Assembly: GCA_038229415.1 (NCBI GenBank)
Contig: JBBROM010000013.1
Location: 1-64,000 of the forward strand
Length of the DNA stretch: 64,000 bases
DNA from: JANXUR01 sp038229415
GTDB lineage: Bacteria; Acidobacteriota; Terriglobia; Terriglobales; Acidobacteriaceae
Direction: 5' to 3'
Below the pieces are notes generated by a model. That model had not been told where the DNA came from. It made no database searches and worked only from the letters and a program-made list of their open reading frames with translations. This document shows, piece by piece, positions 15,275 through 23,626 of this stretch (within the stretch, counting starts at the first letter, position 1; every line of letters begins with the position of its first letter). The position numbers and the translations under genes are program-made.

Positions 15275-17640
15275 CGCCCACCGTTCTTTCCCCGGAATTA
15301 CTTCAGCAGATGGATGCTTATTGGCGCGCCGCGAATTACCTGTCCGTTGGACAGATTTATCTTTGTGACAATCCCCTGCTCCGCCGCCCGCTCGCGCTTA
15401 CCGACGTGAAGCATATGCTGCTGGGTCACTGGGGCACCACGCCCGGGCAGAACTTTATTTACGTGCACCTGAACCGCGTCATCAAGAAGTACGACCTCAA
15501 CATGATTTACGTTTCCGGCCCCGGCCATGGCGGGCCTGCGCTGGTCGGCAATACCTATCTTGAAGGCACTTACAGCGAAATCTATCCCAACATTAGTCAG
15601 GACGAAGCCGGCCTGCGAAAACTCTTCTTGCAGTTTTCATTTCCCGGCGGAATTCCCAGCCACGTCTCGCCCGAATGCCCGGGCTCCATCCACGAAGGGG
15701 GCGAACTAGGTTACTCGCTGAGTCATTCCTTTGGCGCGGTCTTCGACAATCCCGAACTTATCGTTACCTGCGTCGTCGGCGATGGCGAGGCCGAAACAGG
15801 CCCGCTGGCCACCGCATGGCACTCCAATAAGTTCCTCGATCCCGCCACTGACGGCGCTGTGCTTCCCATCGTTCACCTCAACGGATATAAGATCGCCAAC
15901 CCCACCATTCTGGCGCGCATTGAGCCCGAAGAACTCGAACAGTTATTCCGCGGCTATGGCTGGACGCCTATCTTCGTGGAAGGCCACGAACCTGAGCTGA
16001 TGCACGAAGCCATGGCCGCTGCGCTCGATACCGCGATGGAGCAGATCAAGCACATTCAGCACGACGCCCGAGTCAATGGCAACCTCACGCGCCCGCGCTG
16101 GCCCATGATCGTGCTCAAATCGCCCAAGGGATGGACTGGGCCAAAGTCTGTAGACGGCGTGCCGAATGAGGGCACGTTCCGTGCGCATCAGGTGCCTATC
16201 TCCGACCCCGCCACCCATCCCGGCCACCTACAGTTACTCGAAGAATGGCTGAAGAGTTACCGCCCCGAAGAACTATTCGACGAACAAGGCCGCTTGCTAC
16301 AGGACTTAGCCGAGCTCGCACCCAAGGGCGAGCGCCGCATGGGCGCCAATCCCCATGCCAACGGCGGAATCTTGCTCCGCAAACTCCGCATGCCAGACTT
16401 CCGCGACTACGCCGTCGCCGTGCCTGCGCCGGGTGTGCAGGGCATCGGCGACACTCATGTGCTGGGGCCATTTCTCCGCGATGTAGCAAAGCTGAACGAA
16501 GAGGCGAGAAACTTCCGTGTCTTCGGACCTGATGAAACACTCTCCAACGGCCTGGAAGCTCTCTTTGAAGTAACTCAGCGCCAGTGGGATGCTGCGACCG
16601 AACCTAATGACCAATACCTCGCCCCGACCGGCCGCGTGATGGAGATGCTCAGCGAACATCAGTGCGAAGGTTGGCTCGAAGGTTATCTACTTACTGGCCG
16701 TCACGGCGTCTTTAATTGCTACGAAGCGTTCATCCATATTGTGGATTCGATGTTCAACCAGCACGCCAAGTGGCTCAAGGTCACATCGAAGCTGCCGTGG
16801 CGGCGCAAGATCGCTTCGCTGAACTACTTACTCGCCTCGCACGTCTGGCGGCAGGATCACAACGGCTTTACTCATCAGGATCCCGGGTTCATTGATCACG
16901 TCCTAAACAAGAAGGCAGAAATTGTGCGTGTTTATCTGCCGCCCGATGCCAACTGCCTGCTCTCCGTCATGGATCACAGTTTGCGCAGCCTCCATTATGT
17001 GAACGTAGTGGTGGCGGGCAAGCACCCCGCCCCGCAATGGCTCAACATGCAAGCCGCCGTCATCCATTGCACCGAGGGCATCGGCATCTGGCAATGGGCC
17101 AGCAACGATCAAGGGGTTTCACCCGACGTTGTAATGGCCTGTGCCGGTGACGTCCCCACGCTGGAGATACTCGCCGCCGTTTCCATCCTGCGCGAGCATC
17201 TACCCGAGCTTAAGATTCGCGTAGTCAACGTGGTGGATCTAATGAAGATGCAGCCCCATACCGAGCACCCACACGGACTAACCGACACCGACTTCGACGA
17301 GCTCTTCACCAAAGACAAGCCGGTCATCTTCGCTTATCACGGATACCCGTGGCTCATCCACCGCCTCACCTACCGCCGCACTAATCACGATAACTTCCAC
17401 GTCCGCGGCTACAAGGAAGAAGGCACCATTACTACCCCGTTCGACATGACGGTGCTGAACGATCTCGACCGCTTCCACCTAGTAATGGACGCGATTGACC
17501 GCCTGCCGCAGACCGGCGACAAGGGCATCTACCTGAAGCAGCAATTGAAGGAAAAGCTCATCGAGCACAAGCTGTACATAGATAAGAAAGGGCAGGATAT
17601 GCCCGAAGTCCGCAACTGGAAGTGGAGCCAACCGAACTAA
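15271..17640 (+). CDS. xfp: Phosphoketolase (xylulose-5-P / fructose-6-P)
   Basis: Thiamine-diphosphate enzyme that splits xylulose 5-phosphate, and often fructose 6-phosphate, with inorganic phosphate. Products are acetyl phosphate and glyceraldehyde 3-phosphate or erythrose 4-phosphate. The 789-residue length is normal. Motifs seen are GHWGTTPGQ at 52-60, GPGHGGP at 83-89, the ThDP/Mg motif GDGEAETGP from 170, and HLNGYKIANPT shortly after. Translation starts inside the ackA stop codon. Acetyl phosphate therefore passes straight to the acetate kinase encoded upstream. Whether it is single- or dual-substrate cannot be told from the sequence by eye. Confidence 0.96.
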   Translation: MTPTVLSPELLQQMDAYWRAANYLSVGQIYLCDNPLLRRPLALTDVKHMLLGHWGTTPGQNFIYVHLNRVIKKYDLNMIYVSGPGHGGPALVGNTYLEGTYSEIYPNISQDEAGLRKLFLQFSFPGGIPSHVSPECPGSIHEGGELGYSLSHSFGAVFDNPELIVTCVVGDGEAETGPLATAWHSNKFLDPATDGAVLPIVHLNGYKIANPTILARIEPEELEQLFRGYGWTPIFVEGHEPELMHEAMAAALDTAMEQIKHIQHDARVNGNLTRPRWPMIVLKSPKGWTGPKSVDGVPNEGTFRAHQVPISDPATHPGHLQLLEEWLKSYRPEELFDEQGRLLQDLAELAPKGERRMGANPHANGGILLRKLRMPDFRDYAVAVPAPGVQGIGDTHVLGPFLRDVAKLNEEARNFRVFGPDETLSNGLEALFEVTQRQWDAATEPNDQYLAPTGRVMEMLSEHQCEGWLEGYLLTGRHGVFNCYEAFIHIVDSMFNQHAKWLKVTSKLPWRRKIASLNYLLASHVWRQDHNGFTHQDPGFIDHVLNKKAEIVRVYLPPDANCLLSVMDHSLRSLHYVNVVVAGKHPAPQWLNMQAAVIHCTEGIGIWQWASNDQGVSPDVVMACAGDVPTLEILAAVSILREHLPELKIRVVNVVDLMKMQPHTEHPHGLTDTDFDELFTKDKPVIFAYHGYPWLIHRLTYRRTNHDNFHVRGYKEEGTITTPFDMTVLNDLDRFHLVMDAIDRLPQTGDKGIYLKQQLKEKLIEHKLYIDKKGQDMPEVRNWKWSQPN

Positions 17641-17658
17641 GCGATTCGCACAGGGTCG

Positions 17659-18195
17659 CTACCCGTCCGCAAACTTGGCGAACATCTTGGCTATCTTTTC
17701 GGGGTCAATCGCGATGAACAGGCCTTCGCTGCGCGCCAGCACTTCGCCATTCCGGTCGTAGATTTCAGCCACGTTCACGTGCGCGCGGCCAGCGACGGTC
17801 TTCTCCCAGCTTTCCACGCGCAGCGGCTTGCCCAGCGGCACCGGACGCACGTACTCCACCTTCATCTCTTTGGTCAGCGCAATCACGTTGCGAATCTTGT
17901 TCACCTTGCCCATGGCCTCGTCCAAAATGGTCGCAATAATTCCACCATGGCAATGTCCGGGAGGCCCCACAAACCGATCCGGCACCCGCAACCGGCAAAC
18001 ATAGCGCTGCCGCTTGGCGTCAAAGGTGAACTTCAGGTGCATGCCGTCGGCGTTGTACGGGCCGCACACAAAACAGCGATTTTTCTGCAGAGAGACGTAG
18101 GCTGTGCTGTGGCCCGCGCTGGGTGAGCGTAGCCGTTTGGCAGCTTTGACGGGTGCCTCAGTGGGCAATTTGGTGGCGCGTTTGGGCATATCCAT
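17659..18195 (-). CDS. PaaI-family hotdog thioesterase
   Basis: A 178-residue protein. The first 35 residues are basic and low-complexity; they are followed by a hotdog domain. The signature CFVCGPYNADGMHLKF and the catalytic-region GHCHGGIIATILDEAMG are typical of the PaaI/YbgC-like acyl-CoA thioesterase group that carries the N-terminal C..CG segment. The Asp in LDEAMG and the preceding HGG are the usual catalytic residues. The natural acyl-CoA is unknown. It is convergent with xfp, 18 bases away, and divergent from the large BNR protein gene. Confidence 0.85.
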   Translation of the reverse strand: MDMPKRATKLPTEAPVKAAKRLRSPSAGHSTAYVSLQKNRCFVCGPYNADGMHLKFTFDAKRQRYVCRLRVPDRFVGPPGHCHGGIIATILDEAMGKVNKIRNVIALTKEMKVEYVRPVPLGKPLRVESWEKTVAGRAHVNVAEIYDRNGEVLARSEGLFIAIDPEKIAKMFAKFADG

Positions 18196-18387
18196 ACTCT
18201 AACTTAGGTGGCAAGAGGTGCCCACCACTTTGCCTATCATTTTGAGACGGGTGCCCTGTCCAAGCTCTGCTGGGGCGGGCTTTTCGCGAACGCCCTCCCT
18301 CCCATTCCTGATATAAATGAGTGTTTTGTTTCATGAGGTACTTCGTACGTCCGTCTTTGCTGCCATCTTGCCAAACGAGGAACTCCT

Positions 18388-21300
18388 ATGCGCGTTCGCC
18401 TTTCAACGCTTCTCTCTATCGCTATCGTTGTATTGCTGGCTCTTGCTTCGCTCACTTTCGCGCAAGCGCCTGCCCCTGCCCCGCCTGCTCCAGTGAAGGC
18501 CGACGACAAGGCCGCCATGCGCAAGGCTGCAGCGAAAGCTGACAAAGCCGCCAAGGCAGAGGATGCGGCAAAATCCGCAGCCAAAGCGGACGCCAAGAAG
18601 GATGACAAGAGCGACGCCAAGAAGGACGACACGCCCAAGCCGCCGCTGAATGCCGATACACTCGCGGGACTCGAATTCCGCAGCATCGGCCCCGCCGTGG
18701 CTTCGGGACGCGTGATCGCCTTTGCGATGAATCCCAAGAACCACAGCGAGTTTTACGTCGGCGTCGCCGCGGGCGGAGTGTGGAAGACCGTGAATGACGG
18801 CACCACTTGGTCGCCGGTTTTCGAGAATGAAGGCTCGTACTCCATCGGCTGGGTCACGCTCGATCCTAACGACCCCAGCGTTGTTTGGGTTGGAACTGGC
18901 GAGGCCAATAGCCAGCGCAGCGTCGGCTATGGTGACGGCGTCTACCGCTCCGACGACGGCGGTAAAAGCTGGACTAACATGGGCCTCAAGAAGTCCGAGC
19001 ACATCGGCCGCATCGTCATTGATCCGCGCGACTCTAAGGTCGTTTACGTCGCTGCGGAAGGTCCGCTCTGGGGCCCAGGTGGCGATCGCGGCCTTTACAA
19101 AACTGTAGACGCCGGCAAAACCTGGAAGGCCATCCTAACCATCAGCGAAAACACTGGCGTAGATGAAATCGCAATGGATCCCAGTAACCCCGACATACTT
19201 TATGCCGGAGCTTATCAACGCCGCCGCCATATGTGGACGCTGATAGATGGCGGCCCCGAGTCCGCTATCTATAAGTCCACCGACGCCGGAGTAACTTGGA
19301 ACAAAGTGAAGTCCGGCCTGCCCAGCGTAGATATGGGTCGCATCGGCATCACTGTTTCGCCTGTAGACACCAACGTCGTTTACGCTACCGTCGAGGCCGC
19401 AGAAGGCAAAGGTGGCATCTTCCGCTCCACCGACAAAGGTGCCACCTGGGAAAAGCGCAATAGCTTCGACAATGGTGCTATGTACTACGGCCAAATCTTC
19501 GCGGACCCGAAGAATGTAGATCGCATTTATGTGGGCTGGGTCGTCATGCGCGTCTCCGACGACGGCGGCAAGACACTGACTGGCCTGAACGAAAAGAATC
19601 GCCACGGTGACAATCACGTTATCTGGATTGATCCTGATAATAACAAGCACTACTTGCTCGGCTGCGATGGCGGCGTGTACGAGAGCTATGACCGTGCTGC
19701 CACCTGGCAGTACAAGCAGAACTTACCCACTATCCAGTTCTACGACGTAGCCGTGGATAACGCCACGCCGTTCTATAACGTGTATGGCGGCACACAGGAC
19801 TATTTCAGTTGGGGCGGCCCGTCGCGTACTATGTCTGGTGCAGGAATCGTCAATAGCGACTGGTTCGTCATTACAGGCGGAGACGGCTTTCATCAGGCGG
19901 TTGACCCGGTTGACCCCAACACCATATACGGTGAGTCGCAACACGCTGGCATCGTGCGCTATGACCGCCGCACTGGCGAGGAACTACCCATTCAACCGCA
20001 AGCGGGCAAGGGCGAACCGCCGCTGCGCTGGAACTGGGATACGCCCATTCTTATTAGTCCGCACTCGCATACACGCCTCTACGTCGCTGCCAACCGCGTT
20101 TACCGTAGCGACGACCGGGGCGACAGTTGGCGCGCGATTTCGCCCGACCTTACTCGTCAGATAGACCGTAACACGCTGCCCGTGATGGGCAAAATCTGGA
20201 ACGCCGACGCGGTCGCCAAGAATCAGTCCACCTCGCTGTACGGCAATATCATTACAATCAGCGAGTCCCCGCGCAAGGAAGGTCTGCTCTATGTCGGCAC
20301 TGACGACGGCCTAATCCAAGTTACTCAGGACGGCGGCGCGACCTGGGCGAAGCACGATATTTTCCCAGGCGTTCCCGACAAGACCTTTGTCTCGCGAATC
20401 GTCGCCTCTAGCGCGGCGGAAGGCACGGTTTATGCCACTTTCGGCAATCACAAGAACGCCGACTTCAAACCCTACGTCCTCAAGAGCACTGACTACGGCA
20501 AGTCGTGGAGCGCCATCTCCGGCGACTTGCCAGAAAATGGCCCGGTCTGGGCCATTGCCGAAGATAGCGTCAATCCTAACCTACTCTTCGTCGGCACAGA
20601 ATTTGGCGTCTTCGCCAGCTTTGAGGGCGGCAATAAGTGGATACAGCTCAAGGGCGGATTACCCACAATTGCCGTACGTGACTTAGTGATTCATCCTCGC
20701 GAGCATGACTTAGTTATCGCAACCTTCGGCCGAGGCTTTTATATCCTCGACGACATTACTCCCCTACGGGCTATCGTCGCAGCAAAGGATGCCTTGGACA
20801 AGCCGAGTCAACTCTTCGCTGCTAAGGATGCGTTGCTTTACATCCCAAGCCGTCCGCAAGGCGGATTCGGCAAGAGCTACCAAGGCGATAACTTCTTCGC
20901 CGCTGCCAATCCACCTTATGGTGCAACCTTTACTTACTACCGCAAGGATGGCCTGAAGTCGCTTAAAGATAAGCGTAAGGATGCGGAGAAGGAATCAGAC
21001 AAGAAGAAGGATACTGCTCCCTACCCCACGAACGACCAGCTACGCGCCGAGGCGCAAGAAGAAAAGCCTGCCTCATTCTTCGTCATCTACGACGAGTCTG
21101 GTAAGGCGATCCGCCAGGTGGAAGCCTCCACTGCCAGCGGCCTGCATCGCGCCACTTGGGATCTGCACTTCGCCCTTCCCGACACCACCGACGATGGCAA
21201 CAACGGCGGCGGCGATGACGGCGACAACGGCGGATTCGGAGGCCCGCCAGTGCCACTGGTGATGCCCGGCCATTACTCCGCACGCCTGTTCGATCGCATC

Positions 21301-21855
21301 GGCAGCGCCGTCACCGAACTCGCAGGCCCCGTCAGTTTCAACGTCGTCGCCGACAACACTGAGCAGGTGCCCGATGCCGACCGCGCCGCACTGCATGACT
21401 TCCAGCAGAAGTCGCTCAAGTTGTGGCGGTCCGGTGCAGCCACCAGCAGCGCCGCCCGCGAAGTGCAGACACGCCTAAAGGCCATCAAGCGCGCGCTCAA
21501 AGAGACACCCGCAGCCTTCACAGCCCTCAGCGTCCGCGCCGACGATCTCATCAGCCGCATGAACGTGATCAGCCGCGAACTCGATGGCGACAACATCCTC
21601 CGCGGACGCAATGAGGGTACGCCCCCCGCCGTCGGCGACCGCCTCGGCAACCTGCTTGAAACCAGCCGCTTCGCCATCGTCAAACCCACGGCTACGCAAC
21701 TCACCGACTACGCCATTGCTTCCGAAGGCCTCGCCGAGCAGCTTGGCAAGCTGCGGCAGATCATGCTCACCGACCTGCCTGCCCTCGAACGCGATATGGA
21801 AGCCGCCGGCGCTCCGTGGACCCCAGGACGAGTGCCGGAGTGGAAGGTGGAATAA
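18388..21855 (+). CDS. Secreted VPS10/sortilin-type BNR beta-propeller protein
   Basis: A 1155-residue exported protein with a signal peptide (MRVRLSTLLSIAIVVLLALA). A lysine/alanine/aspartate-rich linker spans about residues 35-90. A long array of Asp-box (BNR) repeats such as YRSDDGGKSWTNMG, YKTVDAGKTW, YKSTDAGVTWNKV, YRSDDRGDSW and LKSTDYGKSWSAI follows. These make a sortilin-like ten-bladed propeller seen in acidobacterial proteins often labelled glycosyl hydrolase. Catalytic activity is not demonstrated by motif. The C-terminal 300 residues contain a DDGNNGGGDDGDNGG acidic spacer, then a helical region. GAGGAA is six bases before the ATG, and a hairpin terminator follows the stop. Confidence 0.85.
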   Translation: MRVRLSTLLSIAIVVLLALASLTFAQAPAPAPPAPVKADDKAAMRKAAAKADKAAKAEDAAKSAAKADAKKDDKSDAKKDDTPKPPLNADTLAGLEFRSIGPAVASGRVIAFAMNPKNHSEFYVGVAAGGVWKTVNDGTTWSPVFENEGSYSIGWVTLDPNDPSVVWVGTGEANSQRSVGYGDGVYRSDDGGKSWTNMGLKKSEHIGRIVIDPRDSKVVYVAAEGPLWGPGGDRGLYKTVDAGKTWKAILTISENTGVDEIAMDPSNPDILYAGAYQRRRHMWTLIDGGPESAIYKSTDAGVTWNKVKSGLPSVDMGRIGITVSPVDTNVVYATVEAAEGKGGIFRSTDKGATWEKRNSFDNGAMYYGQIFADPKNVDRIYVGWVVMRVSDDGGKTLTGLNEKNRHGDNHVIWIDPDNNKHYLLGCDGGVYESYDRAATWQYKQNLPTIQFYDVAVDNATPFYNVYGGTQDYFSWGGPSRTMSGAGIVNSDWFVITGGDGFHQAVDPVDPNTIYGESQHAGIVRYDRRTGEELPIQPQAGKGEPPLRWNWDTPILISPHSHTRLYVAANRVYRSDDRGDSWRAISPDLTRQIDRNTLPVMGKIWNADAVAKNQSTSLYGNIITISESPRKEGLLYVGTDDGLIQVTQDGGATWAKHDIFPGVPDKTFVSRIVASSAAEGTVYATFGNHKNADFKPYVLKSTDYGKSWSAISGDLPENGPVWAIAEDSVNPNLLFVGTEFGVFASFEGGNKWIQLKGGLPTIAVRDLVIHPREHDLVIATFGRGFYILDDITPLRAIVAAKDALDKPSQLFAAKDALLYIPSRPQGGFGKSYQGDNFFAAANPPYGATFTYYRKDGLKSLKDKRKDAEKESDKKKDTAPYPTNDQLRAEAQEEKPASFFVIYDESGKAIRQVEASTASGLHRATWDLHFALPDTTDDGNNGGGDDGDNGGFGGPPVPLVMPGHYSARLFDRIGSAVTELAGPVSFNVVADNTEQVPDADRAALHDFQQKSLKLWRSGAATSSAAREVQTRLKAIKRALKETPAAFTALSVRADDLISRMNVISRELDGDNILRGRNEGTPPAVGDRLGNLLETSRFAIVKPTATQLTDYAIASEGLAEQLGKLRQIMLTDLPALERDMEAAGAPWTPGRVPEWKVE

Positions 21856-21878
21856 GAAGAGCAGTTTCAAGTTTCAGC

Positions 21879-21908
21879 AAGGGCCGATGGATCTGAGCAT
21901 CGGCCCTT
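21879..21908 (+). terminator. Hairpin terminator after the BNR protein gene
   Basis: Perfect 11-bp stem, aagggccgatg at 21879-21889 with its complement at 21898-21908, and an eight-base loop. A pyrimidine-rich tail (ccctctttgcctt) follows. The stem resembles the terminator at 2054-2089. Confidence 0.75.
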
Positions 21909-21937
21909 CCCTCTTTGCCTTCAAGCATGATTGGCGT

Positions 21938-21963
21938 GTCATCCCGAGCAAAGCGAGGGATCT
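21938..21963. repeat. Dispersed palindromic repeat, short copy 2
   Basis: A short form of the repeat seen at 2993-3048, gtcatcccgagc then aaagcgagggatct, in the spacer upstream of the cytochrome oxidase locus. Confidence 0.5.
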
Positions 21964-22037
21964 GCATTTCGCCCCGCCCAAGCTCCATGCGAGCCTTCCA
22001 GACCAACCGCCCGAACGTCCTTCCCGCGCTTTTTCCT

Positions 22038-22070
22038 TGTGTCTGCGTGCCTCCGTGGTAGATTTTCTCC
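22038..22070. repeat. Dispersed gtgtctgcgtgcctccgtgg-type repeat, copy A
   Basis: The bases tgtgtctgcgtgcctccgtg then gtagattttctcc resemble the reverse complement of 29824-29857. This leaves two diverged copies in opposite orientation, one before coxB and one after the second subunit III gene. Similar 'tgtctctgtgcctctgtgg' segments are common in unrelated bacterial genomes. Confidence 0.5.
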
Positions 22071-22104
22071 GCCCGCGCTACACTAGAACGTTTTAGGGAC
22101 TCTT

Positions 22105-22932
22105 ATGGGCCTCGCACTCCTGCTCGCTCTGCTGCTGCTCGCTGGGCTGAGCATCTACTTCTTTCCCGCGCACAACTGGTGGCTACCCGCCGCCGCGTCC
22201 TCCACTGCCCACGCGACGGACGCGCAATTCTTCCGCTCCTACCTCATTATGGGCGTCATCTTCGTGGCCGCGCAGGTGGCGCTCGGCCTCGTCGCCTGGC
22301 ACTTCAGTCGCCGCCGCGCCACCCCCGCCTCCAACTCTCACGGACACAACGGCCTTGAACTCCTGTGGACCGTCCTCACCGCCGTGCTCTTCCTCGGCCT
22401 GCAGGCCACCGGACATCCCATCTGGGCCGCCGAAAGGTTCGATCTGCCCGAAGGCACCGCAACCGACAGCAATCACGCCGACGCCATTCAGGTTGAAGCC
22501 ACCGGAGTGCAGTTCGCCTGGTACTTCCGCTATCCCGGGCCCGGCGCCAAGTTCGGCCACACCGACCCCAAGCAGATTGACGCCTCGCAGGGCGGCGAAT
22601 CCGCGCTCGGCCTCGACGCCACCGACCCCGCCGCGAAAGACGATGTCGTGACCGGTGAAATGTACCTGCCCGTGGACCGCGACGTGGACCTCAACCTCCG
22701 CGCCCAGGACGTCATCCACAGCTTCTTCGTCCCCAACATGCGCTTCAAGCAGGACGCCGTGCCCGGCCTCCGCATCCGCGCCCGACTGCACCCGACGGTG
22801 ATAGGGACTTACGAGATCGCCTGCGCTGAACTCTGCGGCCTCGGCCACTATAAAATGCACGCCAAGTTACACGTCGTGAGTCAGCAGGAGTTTGACCAGT
22901 GGCTTGCAGGGAAGGAGGCGGACAAGCAATGA
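22105..22932 (+). CDS. ctaC: Cytochrome c oxidase subunit II
   Basis: CuA-bearing subunit that accepts electrons from cytochrome c. The 275-residue protein has an N-terminal hydrophobic segment, a second membrane span (about 84-100), and a periplasmic cupredoxin domain. All CuA ligands are present: H205, C240, E242, C244, H248 and M251 (CAELCGLGHYKM), along with the aromatic FAWYFRYPG region. It lacks a fused cytochrome c domain, so this is aa3- rather than caa3-type. Its last codons belong to a 21-bp direct repeat that recurs at the end of the next ORF. Its TGA overlaps the next ATG. Confidence 0.95.
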   Translation: MGLALLLALLLLAGLSIYFFPAHNWWLPAAASSTAHATDAQFFRSYLIMGVIFVAAQVALGLVAWHFSRRRATPASNSHGHNGLELLWTVLTAVLFLGLQATGHPIWAAERFDLPEGTATDSNHADAIQVEATGVQFAWYFRYPGPGAKFGHTDPKQIDASQGGESALGLDATDPAAKDDVVTGEMYLPVDRDVDLNLRAQDVIHSFFVPNMRFKQDAVPGLRIRARLHPTVIGTYEIACAELCGLGHYKMHAKLHVVSQQEFDQWLAGKEADKQ

Positions 22933-23240
22933 TGACTCTCGCCGACACCGCAAAATGGTTTGCGGAGTATGCTTGTCGCCTCACGCAGTCATGTAAGCGA
23001 GTTCGCTTTGAATACGATGTGCGTTATGACAAGGCTAGTATCGGAGTTGAGAGCAGCTCAATGATTACGCAAGCAACTGTCTGGAGCAATGGAACACTGG
23101 AAATTCTTGCAGTTGAGAAGTCTAGCCGTCGAACTAATGTCCTTATAGACCGCCCTTTGACTCCAAATGAAAGCCTTCCGAGCTTGTTAACGGAATACTT
23201 CGAGCAGATTCTCGACAGCAAGGAGGCGGACAAGCAATGA
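22912..23240 (+). repeat. Perfect 21-bp direct repeat bounding a small ORF
   Basis: Positions 22912-22932 and 23220-23240 are identical over 21 bases (aaggaggcggacaagcaatg plus a). Each copy encodes the C-terminal residues EADKQ, a GGAGG ribosome binding site, and an ATGA stop-start overlap for the next gene. The spacing is 308 bases, exactly enclosing one small ORF. Confidence 0.9.
22929..23240 (+). CDS. Small protein inserted between oxidase subunits II and I
   Basis: A 103-residue soluble ORF starting MMTLADTAKWFAEYACRLTQ. It has an internal strand-rich segment (RVRFEYDVRYDKASIGVESS) and ends DSKEADKQ, the same last seven residues apart from one as oxidase subunit II (GKEADKQ). Its start overlaps the ctaC stop and its stop overlaps the next ATG, so it is translationally coupled on both sides. 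I recognise no family. The GC content looks lower than that of its neighbours, and the flanking 21-bp repeat suggests the ORF was added as a cassette. It is not a standard oxidase subunit. Confidence 0.6.
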   Translation: MMTLADTAKWFAEYACRLTQSCKRVRFEYDVRYDKASIGVESSSMITQATVWSNGTLEILAVEKSSRRTNVLIDRPLTPNESLPSLLTEYFEQILDSKEADKQ

Positions 23241-23626
23241 GCGAGACCACGACCTTGAGGCCTACACGAATGCATGGCGACGCTCTTTGGTATTTCATCA
23301 ATTTCATGTTCTTTGTTTTGTGGAGTTCTTCTCCTGGACGTTTCTGGCCCGTGGGCGCCGCAGTGTTTGCTATCAGCACTGAAGCAATGTTCTACCGAGG
23401 CTACTTAGCCGCAAGGTGGTTTTGGCTTGCGATTATCTTTTTGATCACCCTGATGGTTCCGGCAGTGTGGGTACTAATGACGTTCGTGACCACTTACAAG
23501 TGGTTGGTGGGGATCTTGTTTGTCGTCCCCTTCATATTTTTGGCTAGGGCGATAATCCGTTGGATTGGTTCCCAAGCATTGGCTCCCGCCAACAATATCG
23601 CAACGGATCATGAGGCGACGAAATAG
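23237..23626 (+). CDS. Small membrane protein of the oxidase operon
   Basis: A 129-residue protein with about three hydrophobic segments (ALWYFINFMFFVLW, FWLAIIFLITLMVPAVWVLM, WLVGILFVVPFIFLARAII). Its ATG overlaps the stop of the preceding ORF and its TAG shares one base with the GTG of ctaD, so it is embedded in the operon. The segment RGYLAARWFW and its two neighbouring spans do not match subunit IV proteins that I can recall; a true subunit IV is encoded further on (29906). It may be an assembly factor or an accessory subunit. Like the preceding ORF it is poorer in GC than ctaC and ctaD. Confidence 0.6.
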   Translation: MSETTTLRPTRMHGDALWYFINFMFFVLWSSSPGRFWPVGAAVFAISTEAMFYRGYLAARWFWLAIIFLITLMVPAVWVLMTFVTTYKWLVGILFVVPFIFLARAIIRWIGSQALAPANNIATDHEATK

